Of a DNA stretch of 13,050 nt, positions 1 to 6,577 are shown in pieces. Under the pieces are notes generated by a model. The model was given only the letters and a program-made list of their open reading frames with translations, had not been told where the DNA came from and did no database searches. The stretch is from Caldithrix sp. RBG_13_44_9 (GTDB lineage Bacteria > Calditrichota > Calditrichia > RBG-13-44-9): NCBI GenBank assembly GCA_001771055.1, contig MESS01000055.1, positions 80,800 through 93,849 of the forward strand, read 5' to 3'. Positions within the stretch are counted from its first letter, which is position 1. Every line of letters begins with the position of its first letter. The translations under genes and the position numbers were made by a program.

Positions 1-1248
1 CATAATGAGGCGATAAATATTTTGAAATCGCTGGAGATCGATGTAGTGGTCTCTGATCTAAAGTTGAAGGATGGGACCGGCCTGGACATCCTTCATTTTA
101 TCAAGGAAAATCAATTAAAAACTGATCTAATCATCATCACCGCCTATGGCTCAGTAGAATCAGCGGTGGAGGCCATCCGCAGCGGTGCATACGATTATAT
201 AGTTAAACCCTTCCGCTTTGCAGATCTGAAACGGTTGTTGAAACGGCTGGGTGAGACAATTTCTTTACGGCGAGAAAATGAACGGCTGAAACAGATGCTG
301 AAGAAGGAATTGGGATATCCGCAGTTGGTTGGGGTAAATCCAAAATTCCGGCAAATTCTGGAATTGATGAAACAGATTGCTCCGTCACGAAGCACTGTTC
401 TCATTACCGGTGAGACTGGAACCGGCAAGGAAGTGGCAGCTGAATTTATACACCACTTCAGTAACCGGGCAGATAATCCCCTGGTGAAAGTGAATTGCGG
501 CGCCATTCCCGAAACATTATTGGAAGCGGAGCTTTTTGGTTATGAACGTGGAGCCTTCACCGGAGCGGTAAAACAAAAACGGGGGAAGATTGAAGTCGCG
601 GAAGAAGGAACGCTGTTTTTGGACGAAGTGGGAGAGCTTACTCCTGCCATGCAGGTGAAGTTATTAAGAATTCTGCAAAGTGGTGAATTTGAAAGACTGG
701 GTTCTACCACTACCTTGAAAGTCAACGTTCGTTTTATTGCCGCCACAAATATCGATCTGGAAAATCAGGTAGGCTCTGGAAAATTTCGGGAAGATTTATA
801 CTATCGCCTGAATGTTATCAAGATACATATACCAGCATTACGAGAGCGGATGGAAGATATTCCGTTCCTGGCGCAGCATTTTCTGGAAAAATATAATCAC
901 CTCAACCAGAAAAATGTGCAGGGGATTAAACCTGAAGTCATTAAGGCGATGGTGAAATATCCCTGGAAAGGCAATATCCGCGAGTTGGAAAATATGATTG
1001 AGCGAGCAGTGGTGCTAACCCAGCAGAACATGCTGGAACTGTTTCATTTTCCTGTACTGGCAGCAGGGATGGATGATGCCCAGAAAGATCTGACTTTTGA
1101 AATCGGGATGTCACTGACTGAAGTAGAGAAATCATATATTCAACGAACCCTTAGTTATTATAATGATGATAAACAGAAAGCATCAAAAACCTTGCAAATT
1201 GGTCTGGCAACGCTTTATCGCAAAATAAAAGAATACGGGCTAGAATAA
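1..1248 (+). CDS. Sigma-54-dependent NtrC-family response regulator (N-terminus cut by window edge)
   Basis: The reading frame is open from base 1, so the true start lies upstream and the first part of the receiver domain is missing. Counting residues from the in-frame TTG at 22, the receiver domain keeps the phospho-acceptor Asp12 (SDLKLKDG), Thr40 and Lys62 (VKPF). The AAA+ sigma-54 activation domain follows: Walker A GETGTGKE (130-137), the sigma-54-contacting GAFTGA loop (177-182), Walker B LFLDE (198-202), the FIAATN sensor region (238-243) and the FREDLYYRLNV segment (255-265). The C-terminus (about 365-408) has the Fis-type helix-turn-helix. Proteins of this architecture are phosphorylated by a histidine kinase, bind upstream enhancers and drive sigma-54 open-complex formation. 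The kinase is not in the window. A sigma-54-like promoter lies downstream in front of the ATP-grasp/KamA operon, so that operon is a natural target; this link is inferred. The family call is very secure; the signal sensed is unknown. Confidence 0.97.
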   Translation, partial: HNEAINILKSLEIDVVVSDLKLKDGTGLDILHFIKENQLKTDLIIITAYGSVESAVEAIRSGAYDYIVKPFRFADLKRLLKRLGETISLRRENERLKQMLKKELGYPQLVGVNPKFRQILELMKQIAPSRSTVLITGETGTGKEVAAEFIHHFSNRADNPLVKVNCGAIPETLLEAELFGYERGAFTGAVKQKRGKIEVAEEGTLFLDEVGELTPAMQVKLLRILQSGEFERLGSTTTLKVNVRFIAATNIDLENQVGSGKFREDLYYRLNVIKIHIPALRERMEDIPFLAQHFLEKYNHLNQKNVQGIKPEVIKAMVKYPWKGNIRELENMIERAVVLTQQNMLELFHFPVLAAGMDDAQKDLTFEIGMSLTEVEKSYIQRTLSYYNDDKQKASKTLQIGLATLYRKIKEYGLE

Positions 1249-1276
1249 AAAAAATTCTGGACAACTCACCTCCTTT

Positions 1277-1292
1277 AAATTCAGCTGAATTT
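1277..1292. repeat. 16-bp perfect palindrome, possible operator
   Basis: The sequence AAATTCAGCTGAATTT is its own reverse complement over all 16 bases, with no spacer. It lies 29 bases after the response regulator stop codon. It is not followed by a T-run, so it does not look like a terminator. A dimeric DNA-binding protein site is the simplest reading, but no specific regulator is recognised. Confidence 0.4.
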
Positions 1293-1336
1293 CCATTCTC
1301 AAATTGGTAGTTATCGTGACCCTATTCGCGAGTTAT

Positions 1337-1351
1337 TTCTCAAAATGAGAA
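1337..1351. promoter_or_regulatory. Candidate enhancer (upstream activating) inverted repeat
   Basis: TTCTC-AAAAT-GAGAA is an inverted repeat with 5-base arms and a 5-base spacer. It is centred about 140 bases upstream of the candidate sigma-54 promoter, within the usual range for NtrC-type enhancers. A related, less symmetric copy (CTCGAAAATCT) begins near 1360, about two helical turns away. Short inverted repeats occur by chance in AT-rich DNA, so this rests mainly on its position between a sigma-54 activator gene and a -24/-12 element. Confidence 0.35.
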
Positions 1352-1477
1352 GCTTTACTCTCGAAAATCTTCACAAATTTTCATTATGATAAAACACCGT
1401 TTTTGGCGGTTCATTAGTCGATGAAATGATTTCTGTTATTTCAATAATTACATATGGTTAAAGAATATCAATATTAT

Positions 1478-1493
1478 TGGCATGATAATTGTA
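1478..1493 (+). promoter_or_regulatory. Candidate sigma-54 (-24/-12) promoter
   Basis: TGGCATGATAATTGTA matches the sigma-54 consensus TGGCAYG-N4-TTGCW at every defined position except T for C at the -12 dinucleotide. The invariant GG (1479-1480) is separated by the required 10 bases from the -12 G (1491). Transcription would start near 1504, leaving an untranslated leader of about 160 bases before the first ATP-grasp gene. The upstream neighbour encodes a sigma-54 activator, which raises the likelihood that this is real. Confidence 0.6.
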
Positions 1494-1581
1494 GATACAT
1501 TCATGTTTATCAGGCAAAATGAATATGTTTGATAAAAGAAACATGGTCAGTGAAAATTGAAGCTGAAGATGCAGCGATAAA

Positions 1582-1659
1582 ATGAGAAAAGCGATAACGC
1601 AGGCACTAAAGGTTTTGAAGAACGAATTTCTGAGGCGGCAGGGGTTTCTACCCTATTGA
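1582..1659 (+). CDS. Possible 25-residue leader peptide or small ORF
   Basis: An ATG at 1582 opens a 25-codon frame ending with TGA at 1657-1659, a few bases before the ATG at 1665 of the first ATP-grasp gene. The peptide (MRKAITQALKVLKNEFLRRQ, then GFLPY) is basic and could form an amphipathic helix. It lies within the leader predicted from the sigma-54 promoter, so it could couple translation to the downstream gene. There is no strong Shine-Dalgarno sequence before it, and an ORF this short can easily arise by chance. No family is recognised. Confidence 0.2.
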   Translation: MRKAITQALKVLKNEFLRRQGFLPY

Positions 1660-1664
1660 ATGTC

Positions 1665-2717
1665 ATGAAGATTGCGCTAGTTTATAGCAGCAAAGATGGA
1701 CTGCTAAAAGAATTTAAATCCCGCCAGGGGCGGGATATCCCCCAAACTGAAATCCCCGTTGACTTTTTTGCAGAAGGTGATTCACCGGAAACGATTCAGG
1801 CAATCATCCATGCCCTGGAGAGCAAAGGACATCAGGTGGTGGGCATTGAGGCTGATCAGTTGCTCAATGGCCAATTGAATGGTTACCAACCGGACCTGGT
1901 ATTCAATATCGCCGAGGGTTTATTCGGTGATTTTCGGGAATCATTTGTTCCGATGATCTGCGAAAAATATAATATTCCTTATACCGGTTCCGATCCTCTT
2001 ACCCTCTCCATCTGTTTGAATAAAGCCCGGACCAAGGAGCTTTTAAGCTATTATCAGATCCCCAATGCTCCTTTTAGAATATTTAGCCCGCAGTACGAAA
2101 TTTCTCTGGACGAGTTTGAGTTCCCTGCTATCGTAAAACCGGTCTCTGAAGGAAGCAGCAAAGGGATCTTCAATGACTCGGTGGTGGAGAATATCGAGCA
2201 AGCTAATGCCCGTATTTGGGAAAAAATAGAAAAATATCAGCAGCCGGTAATTTTGGAAAAATTTTTAAAAGGGGAAGAGTATACCGTTGCCGTCTGGGGA
2301 AATGGAAATGAAATAGAAGTATTGCCGATTGTGGCCATCCAGTATTCCAGTTTACCCAAGGATGCACATCCCATTTATTCCTATGAAGCAAAATGGGTAT
2401 GGGATACCCCGGAAAATCCCTTAGAAATTTTTCAATGTCCTGCACCGCTCTCATTCGCCGAAAAAAGAAAAATTGAAAAAGTCGCCTGCGATACTTATAA
2501 AGTTCTGCAAATCAGAGACTGGTGCCGGATTGATGTTCGTCTGGATGAAACAGGCATCCCTAATATTTTGGAACTAAATCCCTTGCCAGGTATCCTGCCG
2601 AATCCGGAAGACAATTCCTGCTTTCCGAAGGCAGCTCGCACAGCCGGTTACGATTACGCAGGAATGTTAAATAAAGTAGTCGAATTTGCTGCTAAGCGCT
2701 ACGGGATGAAAATATGA
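1665..2717 (+). CDS. D-Ala-D-Ala ligase-like ATP-grasp enzyme (first of tandem pair)
   Basis: This cytosolic ATP-grasp ligase should join a carboxylate to an amino group through an acyl-phosphate. Counting from the in-frame TTG at 1656, the ATP-binding lysine and loop are at VKPVSEGSSKG (160-170), the second lysine-side strand at ILEKFLKGEE (199-208), and the metal/phosphate residues at RIDVRLD (291-297) and LELNPLPG (305-312; Glu306, Asn308). The N-domain has FNIAEG (83-88) where true Ddl enzymes have a glycine-rich GEDG motif, so cell-wall D-Ala-D-Ala synthesis is not assured. I chose ATG 1665 because MKIALVY is a typical family start; TTG 1656, 11 bases after an AGGGG stretch, is the alternative. 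The stop overlaps the next ATG by 4 bases (ATGA), indicating coupling. Family certain, substrate unknown; an amino acid such as the neighbouring KamA's beta-lysine is an inference. Confidence 0.88.
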   Translation: MKIALVYSSKDGLLKEFKSRQGRDIPQTEIPVDFFAEGDSPETIQAIIHALESKGHQVVGIEADQLLNGQLNGYQPDLVFNIAEGLFGDFRESFVPMICEKYNIPYTGSDPLTLSICLNKARTKELLSYYQIPNAPFRIFSPQYEISLDEFEFPAIVKPVSEGSSKGIFNDSVVENIEQANARIWEKIEKYQQPVILEKFLKGEEYTVAVWGNGNEIEVLPIVAIQYSSLPKDAHPIYSYEAKWVWDTPENPLEIFQCPAPLSFAEKRKIEKVACDTYKVLQIRDWCRIDVRLDETGIPNILELNPLPGILPNPEDNSCFPKAARTAGYDYAGMLNKVVEFAAKRYGMKI

Positions 2718-3733
2718 TCAAACCAAAGAAGAAATTAGAAGTGCTCATCGCTTACAACGAACTCGATAATAAGCCGGTTATGGAAGATCCTGATATTATT
2801 TCGGAGGATGCAGTCCGGGATGAAGCCAGGGATGTTTATGAAGCCATTGAAAAAATTGGATACCTTCCCAAGTATTTCCCGGTTTTGAATGTGTGGTCGG
2901 AATTTGAGAAATTAAAGAAAATAAAACCTGATGTTATTTTTAACCTCTGTGAAGGTTATCAGGGAGAGGCCATCCACGAAATGCATTTAGCAGGTCTGTG
3001 GGAAATTCTCGGCATTCCGTACACCGGCAATAATCCTTTAACTTTGGGATTGGCCCAGAATAAAGTATTAACCAAAAAACTTCTGGAGTCAAAAAAAATT
3101 CCGACCCCGATGTATCAGGTGTTTACCAAATCGCCGAAAAATTTCTATATTGATTTTCCGGTCATTGCCAAACCCGCCTGCGAGGACGCCAGTTTAGGTA
3201 TTTTCACCGATGCGATTATTTACGATTTCGATCAGCTACTGGATCGGGTCAATCATCTTTTAGAAAAATATAAGCAACCGATTCTAGTGGAGAAATATAT
3301 CGAAGGGAGAGAATTCAATATCAGTATATTAGGTAATTCTCCTGCTAAAGTACTCCCTATCTCGGAGATCAATTTCGATAATCTTGAACCAGACGAACCG
3401 CGTATTACCAGTTATGAAGCCAAATGGCTGCCCAGTCATCCCCTGTACCAGAAAACCCCGGCGGTTTGTCCGGCCATGGTGGATGTGGAGTTGCAACATC
3501 GGTTGCAGGATATCGCCATGCAGGTATTCCTGCTTCTGAACGGAAGGGATTACGGACGGGTGGATGTGCGGGTGGATGCCTCTGAAAAAATATTTGTACT
3601 GGAGTATAATCCCAATCCGGATATATCGGTGCATGCCGGATTTGCTCGAGCGCTGCGGGCGGCAGGCATTGAGTATCATGAATTTATCAATCATTTATTA
3701 GAACAAGCCATGGGTCGTAAATGTTATGATTAA
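2714..3733 (+). CDS. D-Ala-D-Ala ligase-like ATP-grasp enzyme (second of tandem pair)
   Basis: This 339-residue protein is a diverged paralogue of the preceding ligase, with the same layout: FNLCEG (76-81), PYTGNNPLTL (102-111), IAKPACEDASLG (151-162), LVEKYIEGRE (191-200), GRVDVRVD (281-288) and LEYNPNPD (296-303). Glu297 and Asn299 of the last motif are the expected Mg-ATP ligands. The ATP-loop reads CEDASLG instead of SEGSSKG, and the substrate-side motif ends PNPD instead of PLPG, so the two ligases probably act on different acceptors or successive steps. Its ATG overlaps the upstream TGA by 4 bases and its stop overlaps the GNAT start by 8, so all three are likely translated as a coupled set. 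Annotation pipelines would probably say D-alanine--D-alanine ligase; I would not take that literally. Confidence 0.87.
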   Translation: MIKPKKKLEVLIAYNELDNKPVMEDPDIISEDAVRDEARDVYEAIEKIGYLPKYFPVLNVWSEFEKLKKIKPDVIFNLCEGYQGEAIHEMHLAGLWEILGIPYTGNNPLTLGLAQNKVLTKKLLESKKIPTPMYQVFTKSPKNFYIDFPVIAKPACEDASLGIFTDAIIYDFDQLLDRVNHLLEKYKQPILVEKYIEGREFNISILGNSPAKVLPISEINFDNLEPDEPRITSYEAKWLPSHPLYQKTPAVCPAMVDVELQHRLQDIAMQVFLLLNGRDYGRVDVRVDASEKIFVLEYNPNPDISVHAGFARALRAAGIEYHEFINHLLEQAMGRKCYD

Positions 3734-4226
3734 TTTCCGGAAAATGACCTCCAGGGATCGGTCTGCTATTTATGAGATTTTACAGCAGACTGATATGTTT
3801 ACCTTGCCAGAAATAAATGTGGCAATGGAATTAATTGATATCTACTTGTTTAACAAGGAACAGAAGGATTACCTCATTTATGTGGCCACAGCCGATCATG
3901 ATGAAATTGCCGGTTATGTATGTTATGGTCCCACTCCCGCCACCGATGGGACGTTCGATGTATACTGGATTGCGGTGGCAGCGAATTTACAGAATAAGGG
4001 CATAGGAAAAAAGTTATTGCATTTTGCTGAGGAGGAGATCGCCAAACAAAATGGAAGAATGGTGGTTATCGAGACTTCTTCCCAATCTAAATATCTTCCT
4101 ACCCAGCAGTTTTATTACAAGAATAAATACGTTCTGGAAGCCAGGATAAAAGATTTTTACCGAGTTGGCGACAATCGTATGATTTTTGTTAAAAGGTTCA
4201 GTCATCATAACAAAGGAGGAAAATAG
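3726..4226 (+). CDS. GNAT-family N-acetyltransferase
   Basis: This 166-residue single-domain GNAT would transfer an acetyl group from acetyl-CoA to an amine. The acetyl-CoA pyrophosphate-binding motif A is clear: WIAVAANLQNKGIGKKLL (81-98), with the signature Q89-N-K-G92-I-G94. The C-terminal part, with ETSSQ (116-120) and FYYKNKYV (129-136), matches the usual beta5-alpha4 region. The ATG at 3726 overlaps the end of the upstream ligase by 8 bases and has no clear Shine-Dalgarno sequence, so it probably depends on coupled translation. Its position next to a KamA aminomutase recalls the AblA/AblB pair that makes N-epsilon-acetyl-beta-lysine. AblB-type enzymes are, as I recall, longer, so it may be a functional analogue rather than an orthologue. 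Family secure, substrate inferred. Confidence 0.9.
   Translation: MINFRKMTSRDRSAIYEILQQTDMFTLPEINVAMELIDIYLFNKEQKDYLIYVATADHDEIAGYVCYGPTPATDGTFDVYWIAVAANLQNKGIGKKLLHFAEEEIAKQNGRMVVIETSSQSKYLPTQQFYYKNKYVLEARIKDFYRVGDNRMIFVKRFSHHNKGGK
4212..4219 (+). promoter_or_regulatory. Strong Shine-Dalgarno for the KamA-type gene
   Basis: AAAGGAGG sits inside the last codons of the GNAT gene, 12 bases before the ATG at 4232. This spacing is slightly long but supports that start; a second in-frame ATG at 4250 has no comparable site. Confidence 0.6.
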
Positions 4227-4231
4227 TTTTT

Positions 4232-5341
4232 ATGGAACGATGGCGGAAGATGTTACAAAATAGTCTGACTACCGCAAAAGAGCTATCAGAACGATTTGAT
4301 ATTCCCATAGAAGATATTAAAAATCTGGAAAATGAGTTTAATATCAAGATAACCCCCTATTATTTATCCTTGATCAAAGAAAAAGGGGATGCTATTTATA
4401 AGCAGGTCATACCAGACAAATCAGAACTGGTGGATAGTGATCTCTTGGAAGATCCACTGGGGGAGGATAAAGATTCTCCGGTAAATAACATTGTACATCG
4501 CTATCCGGATCGCTGCCTGTTTTTGATTTCCCATGTCTGCGCCTCTTATTGCCGTTTTTGCACCCGCAAGAGGAAAGTAGGAGACCCGACTAAAATCAGT
4601 GTTAAATTCATTGATGAAGGGATAGAATATATTGCCAGTCATCCCGAAATCAGGGATGTCATTCTCTCCGGTGGCGATCCTTTACTTCTGGGTGATGATC
4701 AGCTTGAATATATCCTGCAGAAGCTGAGGCGCCTCCCGCATCTGGAAATTATCCGAATTGGAACACGAGTACCCTGTTTCCTGCCGCATCGGATCACTTC
4801 TAAATTGGTAAAGGTGTTAAAGAAATACCACCCCCTCTTCATGAATGTCCACTTTAATCATCCGGACGAATTAACTCCCCTGGCAGTAAAAGCTTTAGGA
4901 CGTTTGGCCAATGCCGGCATTCCGCTGGGCAACCAGACTGTTTTGCTGAAAGGGGTCAATGACGATCCGGTGGTAATGAAAAAACTGATGCAGAAATTAT
5001 TGATGGCCAGAGTCCGTCCCTATTATATCTACCAGGCGGACATGGTGTTCGGTACCGAACATTTCCGAACCCGGATCGAGAAAGGTTTGGAGATCATCAA
5101 GGCATTACGTGGCTGGACCTCAGGTTTGGCAGTGCCCCATTTTGTCATAGATGCACCGGGCGGCGGAGGAAAAATACCTTTACTTCCCCAGTATGTATTA
5201 AAAATAACTGACGAGGAAGTTGTCCTCCGGAATTATACTGGCAAAATATATCGCTACCGGCAGCCCTCTACCAATGGTAATAGTGAACTTAATATTGAGG
5301 AAGTCCTGGAATACGAAGTGGAAGATTACATTCAACCGTAA
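4232..5341 (+). CDS. kamA: KamA-family radical SAM lysine 2,3-aminomutase
   Basis: This 369-residue enzyme should use S-adenosylmethionine, a [4Fe-4S] cluster and PLP to move the alpha-amino group of L-lysine to the beta carbon, giving beta-lysine. The cluster motif is C103-ASY-C107-RF-C110, followed by Arg112 (CTR), which in Clostridium subterminale KAM binds the substrate carboxylate. SGGDP (146-150) is the SAM-binding region. The PLP lysine is Lys314 in PGGGGK (309-314). Asp270 (YQAD) and Asp307 (VIDAPG) align with KAM Asp293 and Asp330, which hold the lysine epsilon-amino group; glutamate 2,3-aminomutases replace them with Lys and Asn. This points to lysine or another basic amino acid. 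It is shorter than clostridial KAM (416 residues) and somewhat longer than EpmB, so a role in EF-P lysine modification cannot be fully excluded, but no efp or epmA is nearby. It is the last gene of the ATP-grasp/GNAT operon. Confidence 0.9.
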   Translation: MERWRKMLQNSLTTAKELSERFDIPIEDIKNLENEFNIKITPYYLSLIKEKGDAIYKQVIPDKSELVDSDLLEDPLGEDKDSPVNNIVHRYPDRCLFLISHVCASYCRFCTRKRKVGDPTKISVKFIDEGIEYIASHPEIRDVILSGGDPLLLGDDQLEYILQKLRRLPHLEIIRIGTRVPCFLPHRITSKLVKVLKKYHPLFMNVHFNHPDELTPLAVKALGRLANAGIPLGNQTVLLKGVNDDPVVMKKLMQKLLMARVRPYYIYQADMVFGTEHFRTRIEKGLEIIKALRGWTSGLAVPHFVIDAPGGGGKIPLLPQYVLKITDEEVVLRNYTGKIYRYRQPSTNGNSELNIEEVLEYEVEDYIQP

Positions 5342-5464
5342 CTCTATGGGCCGAGATGTCAGCCGGGCTGTTGGAGGAATGATTTTGTCTGAGGTCAAGC
5401 ATCATCTGATTGCTGGTGAAATTTGATCCGCAAGGGGTTTTATTCCTTTATAAATAGATTGCAC

Positions 5465-5472
5465 AAAAGGAG
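5465..5472 (+). promoter_or_regulatory. Shine-Dalgarno that points to a non-AUG (AUC) start
   Basis: AAAAGGAG ends six bases before the ATC triplet at 5479-5481. No ATG or GTG lies in frame between the upstream stop (TAG 5455-5457) and TTG 5518, so this site decides the likely start of the antiporter gene. Confidence 0.65.
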
Positions 5473-5478
5473 CCGCCA

Positions 5479-6558
5479 ATCAATATATATTTTTTATTTT
5501 TTTTTGGACTGATTTTATTGGTAGCAGGTGCAGAATTATTAGTACGCGGTGCCTCCCGTCTGGCCGCGTATATTGGGATTCCGCCGCTGATCATTGGTTT
5601 AACGGTGGTAGCCTATGGAACCAGCTCCCCGGAGTTGGCGGTGAGTGTACAATCAGGTTTGCAGGGGAATGCCGACATCGCGGTGGGGAATGTAGTAGGC
5701 AGTAATATTTTCAATGTGATGTTCATTCTGGGTATTTCTGCCATGATCAGTCCTTTAATCGTCTCCCGTCAATTAATTAAACTGGACGTTCCCTTAATGA
5801 TTCTGGTTTCTATTATTGCTTTGCTTTTTGGGATGAATGGTATGCTCAGTAGATTTGAGGGATTAATTTTGGTTTTAGGAATTATCATATATACCTTTTT
5901 CTTAACATTGCAGGCCAGGAAAGAGAAAAAAACCGCCACTGATGAATTTACCAATGAATATGCTCACAAAGGAAGCAGAACTCCAATTCAATGGTCGCTC
6001 AATTTTATCTTAATCGCGATTGGATTGGCCATGCTGGTGTATGGCTCACAAATGCTGGTTGAAGGTTCAATTTCACTGGCCAGAATTATGGGAGTAAGTG
6101 ATATAGTCATCGGTTTAACTATTGTAGCTGCCGGTACCTCCCTGCCGGAGGTTGCAACGTCTGTCATTGCCAGTATCAAAGGCGAGCGGGATATTGCAGT
6201 GGGAAATGTGGTAGGCAGTAATATCTTTAATATTTTGGGAGTGTTAGGACTCACCGCCCTGGTAGCTCCCGCAGGAGTGCCAGTCGCAACATCTATGCTG
6301 ACTTTTGATATTCCAGTGATGCTGGTAGTAGCAATCGCCTGTTTGCCGATATTTTTTACCGGTGGAGTGATCTCCCGCTGGGAAGGTTTTCTGTTCTTTG
6401 GATATTATATATGCTATACTCTCTATTTGATCCTGAGATCAGCCAATCACGATATGCTGCCACTGTTCAGTTCAATTTTCAGTATTTTTGTGATCCCAAT
6501 AACTGTTTTAACATTTGCGATTATATTGATTACTAACCTTCGAAAAAAAATAGATTAA
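5479..6558 (+). CDS. CaCA-family Na+(or H+)/Ca2+ exchanger, YrbG-like, probable AUC start
   Basis: This integral membrane antiporter exports Ca2+ in exchange for Na+ or H+. The two inverted alpha-repeats of the family are clear. Numbering from 5479, alpha-1 has GTSSPE (47-52) and GNVVGSNIFN (70-79); alpha-2 has GTSLPE (219-224) and GNVVGSNIFN (242-251). The acidic residues of these motifs are the ion ligands. About ten hydrophobic segments are visible, with a charged loop near 147-168. The first standard start codon is TTG 5518, which has no ribosome binding site and would remove most of the first membrane helix. AAAAGGAG at 5465-5472 sits six bases before ATC at 5479, giving an N-terminus (residue 1, then NIYFLFFFGLILLVAGAE) exactly like relatives. 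I therefore place the start at AUC; a G-to-C mutation or base-call error in an ATG is equally possible. The 137 bases after kamA hold no clear terminator. Confidence 0.93.
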   Translation: MNIYFLFFFGLILLVAGAELLVRGASRLAAYIGIPPLIIGLTVVAYGTSSPELAVSVQSGLQGNADIAVGNVVGSNIFNVMFILGISAMISPLIVSRQLIKLDVPLMILVSIIALLFGMNGMLSRFEGLILVLGIIIYTFFLTLQARKEKKTATDEFTNEYAHKGSRTPIQWSLNFILIAIGLAMLVYGSQMLVEGSISLARIMGVSDIVIGLTIVAAGTSLPEVATSVIASIKGERDIAVGNVVGSNIFNILGVLGLTALVAPAGVPVATSMLTFDIPVMLVVAIACLPIFFTGGVISRWEGFLFFGYYICYTLYLILRSANHDMLPLFSSIFSIFVIPITVLTFAIILITNLRKKID

Positions 6559-6577
6559 TTTACAATTTGATAAGCGG

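Larger units (their letters stand above)
1249..1664 (+). other. Intergenic regulatory region between response regulator and ATP-grasp operon
   Basis: This stretch of about 410 bases carries no convincing conventional gene. It is AT-rich and holds, in order: a 16-base perfect palindrome (1277-1292), an inverted repeat TTCTC-N5-GAGAA (1337-1351), a sigma-54-type promoter candidate (1478-1493) and a possible 25-codon ORF (1582-1659). The layout of enhancer-like site, AT-rich spacer of about 125 bases, and -24/-12 element matches what is known for NtrC-type activation. No Rho-independent terminator is evident after the response regulator stop. Confidence 0.6.

Noticed and set aside
1242..1258. 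AGAAT-A7-ATTCT repeat overlapping the response regulator stop, as a terminator
   Set aside because: The stem is five mostly A-T pairs with no GC core and no following T-run; it is too weak to call.
5346..5426. 26-residue ORF just after kamA (MGRDVSRAVGG...)
   Set aside because: No ribosome binding site and no recognisable motif; the frame is the tail of a longer chance ORF that overlaps kamA out of frame.
5427..5464. AAGG...CCTT hairpin near 5433-5450 as a terminator or riboswitch before the antiporter
   Set aside because: The stem is only four base pairs and no known riboswitch core (such as the Mn2+-sensing yybP-ykoY motif) could be matched.
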